From assembly GCF_900016645.1 (NCBI RefSeq), contig NZ_CDGJ01000082.1: a stretch of 64,000 nt of DNA, one strand, 5' to 3'. Of the stretch, positions 25,210-34,172 are shown piece by piece (position 1 is the stretch's first letter; each line of letters begins with the position of its first letter). The notes beneath the pieces were generated by a model. That model did not search any database, had not been told where the DNA came from, and saw only the letters and a list, made by a program, of their open reading frames with translations. The position numbers were made by a program, and so were the translations under genes. The DNA is from Acididesulfobacillus acetoxydans. GTDB lineage: Bacteria; Bacillota; Desulfitobacteriia; Desulfitobacteriales; Desulfitobacteriaceae.

Positions 25210-26145
25210 TCAGTCTTTGATCCGCGGCAGGCACCCCGTTCCGCTTTCGGCAGGCACCGCACTCCGCTTGCAGTTTCTGATTTGGGTATAACACACCTGG
25301 GAAGAAACCGGCAAAGGCTTATGGCGCTGAGTGACCAAGTAAAAACCGCGCCTGATATTGATGTCTTGCAAGCGGCATACTCTCATTCCCTCCGCGGAAA
25401 CCCCCAAAGCCGAGCGGGAGATAAACGAGTAACCGAGATCCGCCCTGACGGAGTTTTTGATCGCCTCAATACTGCCGGCCTCCAAACTGATACGAAAGTC
25501 CGGCAGAGAAAGACCCAACCCCGCCAGGGTCTCTTCCAAAGCCCGTCGGTGTCCGGAACCTTCTTCCCGGACAATCATGGGATAGGGCAGAAGATCAGAC
25601 AGCCGGATCTCCCTTTGGCCGGCCAGCGGGTGGCCCTCCGGCAAAACCAGCATCAATTCATCCCATTGCCAGAATTCCGACGCCAGCTTTTCACTGTCAA
25701 AGGAGGAACCCACGACGGCGAAATCCACTTCCCGTTCCGAAACTTTATTTGCCATTTCCAGGCTGTCCCCGACCACCAGCTTAAGCTGGACCTTGGCAAA
25801 TTCGTGTTGAAAGTCTGCCAAGAGTGCGGGCAAGAGATATTCCCCCGGGATATGGGAAGCTCCCAAGCGCACGAGCCCGGAACATTCCGGGCCGGCCGTC
25901 CCGATTTGCTCCAGAAGTTCGTCCCAATTGTCCAGAATCCGCCGTGCCTGACGCAAAACAATTTCTCCTTCCGCCGTCAGGACCAGGGCTTTGCCGCGGC
26001 GCAAGAGCAATTTGACCCCGAGTTTGTCCTCCAGAGCCCGCATTTGATTGGAGACAGCCGGTTGGCTGACCCCCAAGTGGCGGGCAGTGGCAGTGAAGCT
26101 TTGCTCTTCCACCACCTGAGTGAAAAGTTTAAGGAGATCGAGCAT
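25210..26145 (-). CDS. LysR-family transcriptional regulator
   Basis: A 311-residue LysR regulator. The N-terminal winged helix (residues 1-60, FTATARHLGVSQPAVSNQMRAL) is followed by a periplasmic-binding-like effector domain (about 90-290) containing GASHIPGEYLLP, a start seen in CysB/CysL-type and selenium-metabolism LysR proteins. AAGGAGGATATCT precedes the start. No divergent target gene is adjacent; DedA genes lie upstream on the same strand. The ligand is not evident. Confidence 0.9.
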   Translation of the reverse strand: MLDLLKLFTQVVEEQSFTATARHLGVSQPAVSNQMRALEDKLGVKLLLRRGKALVLTAEGEIVLRQARRILDNWDELLEQIGTAGPECSGLVRLGASHIPGEYLLPALLADFQHEFAKVQLKLVVGDSLEMANKVSEREVDFAVVGSSFDSEKLASEFWQWDELMLVLPEGHPLAGQREIRLSDLLPYPMIVREEGSGHRRALEETLAGLGLSLPDFRISLEAGSIEAIKNSVRADLGYSFISRSALGVSAEGMRVCRLQDINIRRGFYLVTQRHKPLPVSSQVCYTQIRNCKRSAVPAESGTGCLPRIKD

Positions 26146-26182
26146 AGATATCCTCCTTGAATGCGTGTACGCTAACCCGGCG

Positions 26183-26794
26183 CTAATCCAAATCCGCCTT
26201 GCCCCGTCTCACGCTGAAAATATAGACGAGGATGACGATCAGGGCTAAAAGCAAAGCACCGCTGACCAGGTAGCGGTGTAAGAGAGCGGTGATCATTCTC
26301 CAGTGCACACCCAGCACGCGCCCCAAGGAAATGAAAGCCGCAGACCAGAGAAGTGCTCCGATACCTGTCAGCACCGCGTACCGTCCATAAAAAACTTCGC
26401 TCATGCCGGCAAAGTAAGCTATGAAGTGGCGAAATCCCGGGAAAAAATATCCTACCACGATGAGCCGATCACCATACCTGTTGAACCAGTGTTCGGCCCG
26501 GGCGACGCGTTTCTCGTTCATATGCAGCCAGGGGGTAATTTTGCGGAGAAAAGGAGTGCCGAGAACCCTGCCAATCCAATAACTCAAATTCATGCCGACG
26601 AAGCTCCCCAGGGAGGCCAAGACAAGTGTCTCGCCAAAAGCCATGTGTCCCACCGTAGTTTGAAAACCGCTGAACGTCATCAGAAACTCATCCGGCACCG
26701 GTATGCCGAGCATGCCCAGGGAGAGAAGCACAAACAAGCCGGCATAGCGATAGTGATAGATAATCGAATAGACGATATGCTCCAGACCGTGCAC
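26183..26794 (-). CDS. DedA-family membrane protein 1
   Basis: A 203-residue DedA/VTT-domain protein with about five hydrophobic helices. The re-entrant-loop motif GIPVPDEFLM and a second loop FFPGFRHFIAYFAG with the conserved Arg are present. DedA proteins act as lipid scramblases/flippases for undecaprenyl phosphate or phospholipids and in envelope homeostasis. The GTG at 26794 is chosen because GGAGG lies nine bases upstream; the longer frame adds a charged, unlikely N-terminus. It directly follows a second DedA gene. Confidence 0.88.
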   Translation of the reverse strand: MHGLEHIVYSIIYHYRYAGLFVLLSLGMLGIPVPDEFLMTFSGFQTTVGHMAFGETLVLASLGSFVGMNLSYWIGRVLGTPFLRKITPWLHMNEKRVARAEHWFNRYGDRLIVVGYFFPGFRHFIAYFAGMSEVFYGRYAVLTGIGALLWSAAFISLGRVLGVHWRMITALLHRYLVSGALLLALIVILVYIFSVRRGKADLD

Positions 26795-26859
26795 CGCACT
26801 TTCCTCCCTCGCCCGGTATCCGCGTCTCTTATTCCGCCGCCTCCGCTCATCGGACTTCT

Positions 26860-27501
26860 CTAGTTTCTCTTTTGCACATGCCGCCAAATCCAGAAGGCCA
26901 GAGCGAGAACGACGAAGACCCCGATCACAAGGTCAAAACGGTGAAACAAAGGTTTTAAGGCATTCCATTTGGCCCCTAGCCTTTCCCCGGTCAGAATCAG
27001 CAAGAAACACCAGGGAAGCGCCCCCAAGAGAGAATAGAGCGCCACTTTGAGCGGGTTCATGCGGGCTATTCCCGCCGGCAGGGAAATGAAGGTGCGCACA
27101 ACCGGCAGCACCCTCCCCAGGAAAACCGTAATTTCCCCATGCCGGGCAAATATTCTCTCGGTCCCGGCGAATTCACGCTCATTGAAAAAAAAGTAGCGTC
27201 CATAGCGTTTGAGAAAGGGCCGTCCACCCCAAACCCCCACATAATAGGCCACCATAGCCCCAAAGAGGTTGCCCAGGGTGGCAGCGAGGGTAGCCTGCCA
27301 GAGCCCAAACCGTCCCAAAAAGACCATATAGCCCGTAAAAGGCAGAATGATTTCACTGGGCAAGGGAATGCAGGCGCTTTCCAGTGCCATAGCCGCAAAG
27401 ACTCCGGCATAACCCAGGGTGGATATAATTCGAATCACAAACGCGCCCAGATGCGCAATCAAAGTTGTCAAATCCGTACCCCCAACGACGTGCTCTCCCA
27501 C
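26860..27501 (-). CDS. DedA-family membrane protein 2
   Basis: A 213-residue DedA protein with ESACIPLPSEIILPF and GRVLPVVRTFISLPAG, both canonical re-entrant loops with the conserved acidic and Arg residues. It is closer to classical DedA (YqjA/YngC-type) than its neighbour, which carries DEF and FRHF versions. Start choice is uncertain: GTG 27501 has GGAG only three bases upstream. The tandem pair may work on different lipid carriers or as a complex. Confidence 0.88.
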   Translation of the reverse strand: MGEHVVGGTDLTTLIAHLGAFVIRIISTLGYAGVFAAMALESACIPLPSEIILPFTGYMVFLGRFGLWQATLAATLGNLFGAMVAYYVGVWGGRPFLKRYGRYFFFNEREFAGTERIFARHGEITVFLGRVLPVVRTFISLPAGIARMNPLKVALYSLLGALPWCFLLILTGERLGAKWNALKPLFHRFDLVIGVFVVLALAFWIWRHVQKRN

Positions 27502-27573
27502 TTACTCCGGCAACTGTCCGCCGGCAGAAAGAACCACGCTGATTTTATCACATTCCCCCCGGCCGCGCCACAC

Positions 27574-28470
27574 CTACTCACGCAGGACCCCATGCGCAAA
27601 GGCCTCACCGAGTTGGTTTAAAACCCGGCCGACACTTTCTTTGAGCGCCTCCTGCTCATCCATCGTAACGCAGGCATTGGCCTGACTCAACCACGTCTTG
27701 ATTAAATATTCATTAAAACCCTCCGGCCCACCGCTTTCCGACCACGTCAACAGCCTCTGGGCAATTTCGGCGCTGCGCCTGAGAACACTTTTTAAGCGGT
27801 GCTCATTGAGGGAAAGCATCTCCTCCGGCGGCAGCACCCAACCGTGACCGGGAACGACAATTTTCGGCGCCAGAAGGCGTATGTGCCGGTAAACCAGAGC
27901 CAACCCATCCAATTCCGGAGTACGCTTGCGGGTGGGGCCGCTGGGAAAGAAAAATTCAACTTCCGGACCGACCAGATTATCCCCCGCGATGACCAGGCGA
28001 TATTCCGGAATCTGCACGATGAGTGAATCCGCTGTGTGGCCCGCCACATGCAATAAGCGCAAACTCATTCCGCCTATGCTTAAGTTTAACTCTTTCTCAA
28101 CAACCTTCCTGTCTTCGGGCCCCGGCCAACCGCCTCCTTGCATCCACTGCAGTTCCTCTTGACCCAGTTGTCCCGCCAGACGGCCGCCTAACATGAACTC
28201 CCAGGTCAACCTCTGCGCCACAACGCGGGTTCCGGCTAAATTCCGATTTCCCAGCGTATGATTCGGGTGCCAGTGGGTAAAGATTTGGGCCAGGGGCCGG
28301 GAACACCCCCTTTCCCGCATGTGTTCCTCAACCGCTTGAAACTGGCTGGGAAAACGGAAGGAATCCACCACCACGGGACCCGAAGGTGTCCAAATGACCA
28401 CGACGTTCTCATGGTGGTGGCCATCATCCATAAATAAAAAAACGCGTTCATTGAGTTTGTGCGTTCTCAT
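27574..28470 (-). CDS. Metallo-beta-lactamase-fold hydrolase with altered metal motif
   Basis: A 298-residue MBL-fold protein. The usual HxHxDH motif reads H66-W-H-P-N-H71, replacing the site-2 Asp by Asn. The later ligands are intact: VAGHTADS, the bridging Asp in IAGDNLV and PGHGWV. A roughly 100-residue C-terminal helical extension follows, with an Asn-Glu-His-rich segment. Substrate unknown; quinoprotein-relay or glyoxalase-like roles occur in similar proteins. ATG 28470 has GAGGAGGACAGT just upstream. Confidence 0.82.
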   Translation of the reverse strand: MRTHKLNERVFLFMDDGHHHENVVVIWTPSGPVVVDSFRFPSQFQAVEEHMRERGCSRPLAQIFTHWHPNHTLGNRNLAGTRVVAQRLTWEFMLGGRLAGQLGQEELQWMQGGGWPGPEDRKVVEKELNLSIGGMSLRLLHVAGHTADSLIVQIPEYRLVIAGDNLVGPEVEFFFPSGPTRKRTPELDGLALVYRHIRLLAPKIVVPGHGWVLPPEEMLSLNEHRLKSVLRRSAEIAQRLLTWSESGGPEGFNEYLIKTWLSQANACVTMDEQEALKESVGRVLNQLGEAFAHGVLRE

Positions 28471-28724
28471 ACTGTCCTCCTCAAAACCCGGGATCAAAAG
28501 GCGGATACCTGAAGGCAGCAGCAGTACCGACACTCGCGGGTTCTACGGAACTCAGCGGGGTTTTGTCTTCCCGCCTTGAGCCGCCCCAGAGCTAATTTTA
28601 CTTCTGGAAGCTTCTACCTTTTGCTCAAGAGATTTTGCTCAAGAGATTCTACCTGTTACTCAAGAGATTCTCCCTCTTGCTTAAGAGATTCTCTCTCCGG
28701 CATTGAAAATCCTCCCCACCCTCT
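28471..28724. other. Intergenic region before the MBL gene
   Basis: About 250 bases upstream of the MBL-fold gene on its strand, holding the tandem CTCAAGAGATTCT repeats (28623-28692) and no recognisable gene or clear promoter. Confidence 0.4.
28623..28692. repeat. Four-copy 14-nt tandem motif
   Basis: GCTCAAGAGATTTT, GCTCAAGAGATTCT, ACTCAAGAGATTCT and GCTTAAGAGATTCT begin at 28623, 28637, 28658 and 28679, giving periods of 14, 21 and 21 bases. Confidence 0.8.
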
Positions 28725-28765
28725 AAAGAAAAGTCTTCCTTTCCCTCGATGAGGGTTAGGAAGAC
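28725..28765 (-). terminator. Rho-independent terminator of prkA-yhbH-spoVR
   Basis: On the minus strand GTCTTCCT/AGGAAGAC encloses CCCTC/GAGGG and is followed by TTTTCTTT. It lies about 65 bases after the spoVR stop. Confidence 0.85.
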
Positions 28766-28830
28766 CGATGTACCCCGTATTGGCCTGCCCACAGGGAAGG
28801 GCCGTCGGGCTCGGAGCCGGTATCACTCCG

Positions 28831-30201
28831 CTAGACTTTCTTTTCTCCCTCCTCCCCCGTCTGATGCCTGGTAACAAGCCCATTGTCACATTCAAAAAGA
28901 ACCTTTTTCCCATCCAGAACCGTCTCCAAATAGACCGGCTTCTGCCATAGGAATTGCACGTGAGCCAAAGTCTTTTCCAGATAAACGAGGTCGAGGTCCA
29001 GCCCCTCGTGACAATGCCTGATTTTCAATGCCCCCCGGCCTTCATAATCCCCGTCACTGACCACCATACGCGGATGCCCGCCGTGGACCAGTCCCTGCAC
29101 CAGGTTGTCGCGCACCTTTTCCCAATCCGTATCCGTAACTTGCCAATGTGCTCCGACTTTGCGAAAATTGAACAAGTTGAGCTCTTCCACCAATTCTCGG
29201 TCCAAATAATTGCGCACGAAAGAGAGATCGTTCTCCGTTTCGCGCAGTTCGAACAGTGTGTCAAGTCCCTTTTCCTTCTCCAAACTTTCCCATATCTTGT
29301 AGCCCAAGTAATACGGGTTCAACGAGTAGCGCGAGGGTTGCAGAACCTGGCTGTGCATAACGGCAAAATCCAAAGACTCGCCTGCGCTGAGTTGGATCTC
29401 CCTCATAATTTTGGCATGCCAGAAAGAGGCCCATCCCTCGTTGATGATTTTGGTTTCGATCTGCGGATAGAAATAAAGAGACTCCGCCCGAACCATGCTC
29501 AAAATATCCCGTTGCCAGGGTTCAATTCTCGGGGCTCGCATAATCAGGTATCCGACCAAATCTTCTGCTTCTCTCCGGCTCCCCGCGTCTTTAACTTCTT
29601 TCATAGGGTCTTCGGGAAAAAGGTCGGCATACTTCTCCAAAAAAGGAGAGCGCGTCCGGCTCGCCTTGGGACTTTTTCCCTTGTTCTCCGGACGCCGGGC
29701 GATATGAGAGCGAAAATCCACATGTTCCTGAATGGAGAGGACCGCGTCGAGCGTTCGTTCCACCTTGTCCCTGCCATACCGGGTTTCATACTCACGGATC
29801 TGTTCGGCGTGGGCTGCCATGCGCTCAACCATGTCTTTGGGCGTCCGGCTGAAATAGTGGTTGTTTTTAAAAAAATCGACATGAGCATAGACATGCCCGA
29901 TCACCAACTTGTTTTGCACCAGCTTGTTACCTTCCAGCAAAAAAGCATAGGCGGGGTCGGAGTTTATGACCAATTCGTAAATCCGGCTCAAGTTAAGGTC
30001 ATACTGCATTTTGAGCCGGTAGAAAGCTTTGCCGAAGCTCCAGTGGGTGAAGCGCACCGGCATACCGTAAGCCCCAAAAGTGTAGAGCGTTTCGGGCGGA
30101 CAAATCTCGAAATGGACCGGATAAAAATCCAACCCCATACCTTTCGCCACGTCCTCGATTTCACGGGCAATCCGGCTGAGTTCTCTGCTTTCCTCGTCCA
30201 T
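28831..30201 (-). CDS. spoVR: SpoVR-family sporulation protein
   Basis: A 456-residue SpoVR protein, in Bacillus involved in spore cortex formation; the biochemical role is unknown. The family blocks FYPVHFEICPPE, THWSFGKAFYRLK, VNSDPAYAFLLEGN-like, HVYAHVDFFKNN and EGWASFWHAKI are all present. GGAGGGAGTGA precedes the start. It is last in the prkA-yhbH-spoVR cluster, a conserved set in spore formers and, as yeaG-yeaH-ycgB, in stress regulons of proteobacteria. Confidence 0.96.
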   Translation of the reverse strand: MDEESRELSRIAREIEDVAKGMGLDFYPVHFEICPPETLYTFGAYGMPVRFTHWSFGKAFYRLKMQYDLNLSRIYELVINSDPAYAFLLEGNKLVQNKLVIGHVYAHVDFFKNNHYFSRTPKDMVERMAAHAEQIREYETRYGRDKVERTLDAVLSIQEHVDFRSHIARRPENKGKSPKASRTRSPFLEKYADLFPEDPMKEVKDAGSRREAEDLVGYLIMRAPRIEPWQRDILSMVRAESLYFYPQIETKIINEGWASFWHAKIMREIQLSAGESLDFAVMHSQVLQPSRYSLNPYYLGYKIWESLEKEKGLDTLFELRETENDLSFVRNYLDRELVEELNLFNFRKVGAHWQVTDTDWEKVRDNLVQGLVHGGHPRMVVSDGDYEGRGALKIRHCHEGLDLDLVYLEKTLAHVQFLWQKPVYLETVLDGKKVLFECDNGLVTRHQTGEEGEKKV

Positions 30202-30226
30202 TCACTCCCTCCTTTCCGAACCCCCG

Positions 30227-31585
30227 TCAGGAGAAAACCGTTTTCAGCGCCGGATAGACCTCATTGCGGTCTCTGATCGTTACCAGCCGCAATTTGGGAT
30301 CCGTAATCCGCTTCAGGGTTGCCATCAACGTACTGGAGTAATGTGTCCGCAATATTTCCCCGTAGCCCACGACCCGGCTGGCATCCACCAATTGCTGCAT
30401 GAGGCCGAGCGCCCGGGCATTGTCCGAACCTATATTGTCTCCGTCTGTAAAATGCACGGGATAGATGTTGTAGTGTTCCGGGGGATAATCCGCTTCGATC
30501 AGATCCAAAGCCAGCTTATAAACAGACGAGCAGCGCGTGCCTCCGCTCTCCCCCCGTGTGAAAAATTCTTCTTCGCTCACTTCTTTCGCCTCCGTATGGT
30601 GAGCGAGAAAGCGCATCTCAACGTTCTTATACTTCGTGCGCAGAAAACGAACCATCCAGAAAAAAAACGTGCGGGAAATATATTTCTCAAATTGCCCCAT
30701 TGAACCGGAAGTGTCCATCATAGCCAGGATCACGGCATTTGTTTCGAAATTGGGCCGCGTCTCCCAGGTCTTAAAGCGAAGGTCTTCCGGCGTTATGCGC
30801 AGACTGCGCTTGGGCTCGACCCGCACGGCCTCCGGGTTGCTCTCGGAGTCCTGCGGGTCGCTCCCGGATCCCCCCTCGGTGCCTAATCCCGCTCCGGCGG
30901 CGGCTCCGGGCTCGAGTCCGGAGCCGCTGTCCCACCCCGACCCGAGAATATGAGCCAGGCCCGGTTCGGAGGCGCTGTTTCCAACCGGATGACCCTGCCC
31001 GCTTTCCGCCTCAGTCCTGTCCGCGGTCACAACCACCCCGTGGCTTTCACGCGCCTGCCGCTTAATGCTTTCCAGCAGGGTGCGTTTTTTGTCCACGTTG
31101 GCCATTAAACCCTTCTTACGCACATCGTTGAACTCCGGGCGATCATGGGAAATCTTGGGCCGCTTTTTATCGTCCAAATTAGGCAGCCTCAGTTCTTCGA
31201 ACAGGATCTCGGCCAAGTCGTCATAAGTGATTTCGGCTTCGTAAATGTCAACACCCGGCTCCTCCCCGGCGCCGCTTTCATTCCCGTTCCCTTTCCCTTT
31301 TGCCGCTTCCCGGCCCAGAATGTCGCCCGGCGACACTTTTTCGCTGCTCTGGCCGGTATTCTTTTTCTTGTTGTAATCGTAACGAAAACGAAACTCTTCC
31401 AAGGATCGCATAGGGATTTTGATCGCTTTCTTCCCGTCACTCAGAATGATGCTTTCATCGACGATCAGATCCCCCAGCTGTTGTTTGACGGCCTCCTGGA
31501 CTTTTTCCTTATGCCGGCTCTGGTCAAGGTATCCTTTGCGTTGCAGGCTCCAATCCTCTCGACTCACGATAATCTCGTCGCTCAC
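30227..31585 (-). CDS. yhbH: YhbH/YeaH-type VWA protein (DUF444)
   Basis: A 452-residue DUF444 protein with a C-terminal von Willebrand A domain. The MIDAS motif DTSGSMG is near residue 270, and THYSS and HFTDGDN-type loops follow. A low-complexity Gly/Glu/Ser-rich linker (about 190-245) separates it from the N-terminal half. GTG 31585 is taken as start because AGGTGG lies six bases upstream. The preceding prkA gene ends 14 bases earlier, so the ribosome site lies within its end. It is a presumed partner of the PrkA kinase. Confidence 0.93.
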   Translation of the reverse strand: MSDEIIVSREDWSLQRKGYLDQSRHKEKVQEAVKQQLGDLIVDESIILSDGKKAIKIPMRSLEEFRFRYDYNKKKNTGQSSEKVSPGDILGREAAKGKGNGNESGAGEEPGVDIYEAEITYDDLAEILFEELRLPNLDDKKRPKISHDRPEFNDVRKKGLMANVDKKRTLLESIKRQARESHGVVVTADRTEAESGQGHPVGNSASEPGLAHILGSGWDSGSGLEPGAAAGAGLGTEGGSGSDPQDSESNPEAVRVEPKRSLRITPEDLRFKTWETRPNFETNAVILAMMDTSGSMGQFEKYISRTFFFWMVRFLRTKYKNVEMRFLAHHTEAKEVSEEEFFTRGESGGTRCSSVYKLALDLIEADYPPEHYNIYPVHFTDGDNIGSDNARALGLMQQLVDASRVVGYGEILRTHYSSTLMATLKRITDPKLRLVTIRDRNEVYPALKTVFS

Positions 31586-31599
31586 CCGTTTCCACCTCA

Positions 31600-33501
31600 C
31601 TAACGATTGAGAAGGGAACCGACATATTTGACAATCTCGTTGGCGCAAATCGGGCAGTACCCATGCTGACTGATGAGGCGGTCTGTTACGTCGTTGATGC
31701 GCCTGAGCTGCTCTTGGTCGGGATGGGTCACAGATGTCGTCACCTTGACAATGTCCTTTAGGTCAGCAAACATCTTTTTCTCAATCGCTTCCTTCAGCCG
31801 TTCGTGGGATGAATACTGGAAAGCCTTGCCCTTGCGGGCGAACATGGAAATGCGAATGAGAATTTCTTCCCGAAAGGCCTTCTTGGCATTTTCCGAAACT
31901 CCGATTTGTTCCTCGATGCTGCGCATCAATTGCTCGTCCGGGTCCAGTTCTTCGCCGGTAATAGGATCCGTCAACTTGGACGAGTTGCAAAAGGCCTCCA
32001 CATTGTCCAAGTAATTGTTGAGCAAGGATTTGGCAGACTCCTCATAGGCATAAACAAAGGCCTTTTGTACTTCTTTTTTCGCCACTTCGTCATACTCTTT
32101 ACGCGCCACAGCGATGAGATTGACTAGGTTCTCTTTCTCCTCTTTGGTAATTGAGGTGTGCTGAGACAAACCGTCTTTCAGTGCCCTCAGAATATCCAAA
32201 GCGTTGATACAGGAATGCTCATCCCGAATCAAGGCGGTAGAGATACGATTAATCACATAACGCGGATCCACGCCGCTCATGCCCTCGCCCTCTTCGTCTC
32301 CTTCCTGCATCAGGTCTTTCAGATCCTTCTGGTTAAACCCTTCCACATCTTCCCCATCGTAGAGGCGCAGCTTTTTCACGAGGTCCATGCCCTGCTTTTT
32401 CGACGGTTTCAGGCGGGAGAGAATACTGAAGACCGAGGCCGTCCACAGACCGTGGGGCGCCAAATGCACGGATGACAGATCACTCTGCCGGATCAGCTTC
32501 TCGTAAATCTTTACCTCCTCAGACACTTTCAGGTTGTAGGGAATGGGCAGAACAATGATCCGGGATTGGAGCGCTTCATTCTTCTTATTGGAGACAAAAG
32601 CCCGGTATTCATTCTCGTTGGTGTGGGCGACAACCAGTTCGTCCGCCGAGATCAAGGCAAACCGCCCGGCCTTGAAATTCCCCTCCTGGGACAAACTCAG
32701 CAGATTCCAGAGGAACTTCTCATCGGATTTCAACATCTCCTGGAATTCCATCAAACCGCGGTTGGCTTTGTTCAACTCCCCGTCAAAACGATACGCTCTG
32801 GGGTCCGATTCTGAACCATACTCCGTGATAGTCGAAAAATCAATGCTTCCCGTCAGATCGGCAATGTCCTGTGACTTGGGATCTGAAGGAGTAAAAGTGC
32901 CGATACCGACTCGTTCCTCTTCTGAAAACGCAATGCGTTTGACCGGGACTTTCTCAACCTCTCCCCCGAATTCCTCCTCGAGGCGAAGACGGCAGACCGG
33001 ACAAAGATTGCCCTCGATTTTTATGCCATAGGCTTCTTCAAACTTCGGGCGCAGAGTCAGAGGCACAAGGTGCAGAGGATCTTCATGCATGGGGCAGCCG
33101 TCGATGGCATACACCGCACCGTCCGGCGTGCGGGAAAAGTCCTCCAAGCCCCGTTTGAGCAGAGCGACGATCGTGGACTTGCCGCCGCTGACAGGCCCCA
33201 TGAGCAGGAGAATGCGTTTCCGCACATCCAAGCGTTTAGCAGCCGAATGAAAATAGTCTTCAACTAACTTATCCAGAGTCTTGTCAAGCCCGAAAAGTTC
33301 CTGGTTAAAGAATTTGTACTTTTTGTACGGGCCGCCCGTTTCTATACCAGCACTGCGGATCATCTCATAAATACGTGCATGGGCATGCATGGCAAGATGA
33401 GGGTTCTGCGTAACCAGCGGCAGGTATTCGGCAAAAGTTCCCTGCCAGGCTAAACCGGCTTCGCTTTCCCGATAGTCTCTCAACCATTGAATGACTTCCA
33501 T
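31600..33501 (-). CDS. prkA: PrkA serine protein kinase / AAA+ protein
   Basis: A 633-residue PrkA. An N-terminal AAA+ domain has Walker A GPVSGGKST at 102-110, and a C-terminal kinase-like PrkA domain completes it. AIDGCPMHEDPLHLVP, a CPVC pair near residue 170 and a C-terminal CPIC pair are characteristic. In Bacillus it is needed for sporulation and has kinase/Lon-like protease activity. GAAAGGGGGG precedes the start. It is first in the sporulation triad. Confidence 0.96.
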   Translation of the reverse strand: MEVIQWLRDYRESEAGLAWQGTFAEYLPLVTQNPHLAMHAHARIYEMIRSAGIETGGPYKKYKFFNQELFGLDKTLDKLVEDYFHSAAKRLDVRKRILLLMGPVSGGKSTIVALLKRGLEDFSRTPDGAVYAIDGCPMHEDPLHLVPLTLRPKFEEAYGIKIEGNLCPVCRLRLEEEFGGEVEKVPVKRIAFSEEERVGIGTFTPSDPKSQDIADLTGSIDFSTITEYGSESDPRAYRFDGELNKANRGLMEFQEMLKSDEKFLWNLLSLSQEGNFKAGRFALISADELVVAHTNENEYRAFVSNKKNEALQSRIIVLPIPYNLKVSEEVKIYEKLIRQSDLSSVHLAPHGLWTASVFSILSRLKPSKKQGMDLVKKLRLYDGEDVEGFNQKDLKDLMQEGDEEGEGMSGVDPRYVINRISTALIRDEHSCINALDILRALKDGLSQHTSITKEEKENLVNLIAVARKEYDEVAKKEVQKAFVYAYEESAKSLLNNYLDNVEAFCNSSKLTDPITGEELDPDEQLMRSIEEQIGVSENAKKAFREEILIRISMFARKGKAFQYSSHERLKEAIEKKMFADLKDIVKVTTSVTHPDQEQLRRINDVTDRLISQHGYCPICANEIVKYVGSLLNR

Positions 33502-33843
33502 GATAGCCCCCCTTTCGCTTTTTCTTACAAGTCACAGCCATACTTAACTATATGCTTTTCCCCAAGAGATGAGACATTGCCCAGACCTTCCGCCTGCCTT
33601 AAAATTCAAAAAAGCCGCAGATTCTCCCTGCCGCGGCCTGTCCTTTCGCCTTCTGCGGCATAAATTTCCCTAAAGCCACAATATTCCTCTTCATCCGCTC
33701 TCTTTGCCGGGATCCGTCCCTCTCTCGCTCTGCGGCCTTCTCCGACATCACTTGTCCCAAAGGAATTAAAATGCCGGCACCTCACTTATCTGAGCAAAAC
33801 CCCTCCGATGTCATCAGTTGTCTCAAAGTAATATTGACGCTAT
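33502..33843. other. Gene-free region before prkA
   Basis: Upstream of prkA and downstream of a terminator at 33844. Two related words occur 66 bases apart: TTTGAGACAACTGATG and TTTGGGACAAGTGATG on the minus strand. A second strong minus-strand terminator lies at 33608-33659, implying a short transcript between the two, but no promoter was recognised. Confidence 0.4.
33608..33659 (-). terminator. Orphan rho-independent terminator
   Basis: On the minus strand GCCGCAGA...TCTGCGGC with a GC-rich inner region, then TTTTTT. The nearest upstream gene already has its own terminator at 33844-33878. Confidence 0.82.
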
Positions 33844-33878
33844 AAAAGAAAAAGAGAACACCTTCACAAAGTGTCCTC
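33844..33878 (-). terminator. Rho-independent terminator of the small gene at 33963
   Basis: Minus-strand stem GAGGACAC/GTGTTCTC (8 bp, one G-U) followed by TTTTTCTTTT. Confidence 0.85.
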
Positions 33879-33962
33879 TGCTAACCCCTTCCACCGGGCT
33901 GAATTATCTCTCAAATGCCTACCAACGAAACGTCCAAATTACCGTACGAGCAAGAAGAACAT

Positions 33963-34172
33963 TCAAACTTTTTCCACATCCCAAGGATCATAGGCAAATT
34001 CACCCGGTAGGATATCCAGACGCACCACGACATATTCCCCCAACTCATCCCTGTCAGTCCTTACCACCGTACCGAGACGGCAATTGCAAGTGATGACCCT
34101 GTCTCCCACTTGAAAGCGGCTTCGCCGGCGAAAGGCTGGGGAAGTCTGGGTGTCCCTCTTCACTGCCAACAT
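33963..34172 (-). CDS. Small basic protein, possible SH3/KOW-like fold, unknown function
   Basis: A 69-residue protein. After a basic N-terminus (RRRSRF) comes QVGDRVITCNCRLGTVVRTDRDELGEYVV, a pattern of short strands like KOW/SH3-type barrels with a CNC pair, then an acidic end. I do not recognise a named family. ATG 34172 is supported by AAAGGAGG seven bases upstream. An extended -10 (TGGTAAAAT, 34223-34231 minus) and a terminator at 33844 suggest a monocistronic unit. Confidence 0.72.
   Translation of the reverse strand: MLAVKRDTQTSPAFRRRSRFQVGDRVITCNCRLGTVVRTDRDELGEYVVVRLDILPGEFAYDPWDVEKV

Noticed and set aside
28954..30276. 440-codon plus-strand open frame opposite spoVR
   Set aside because: Antisense shadow of a strongly conserved spoVR; composition and lack of ribosome site argue against coding.
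33600..33780. 49-codon minus-strand frame ending in the terminator at 33608
   Set aside because: It reads through the terminator stem and lacks a ribosome site; a non-coding transcript is more likely.
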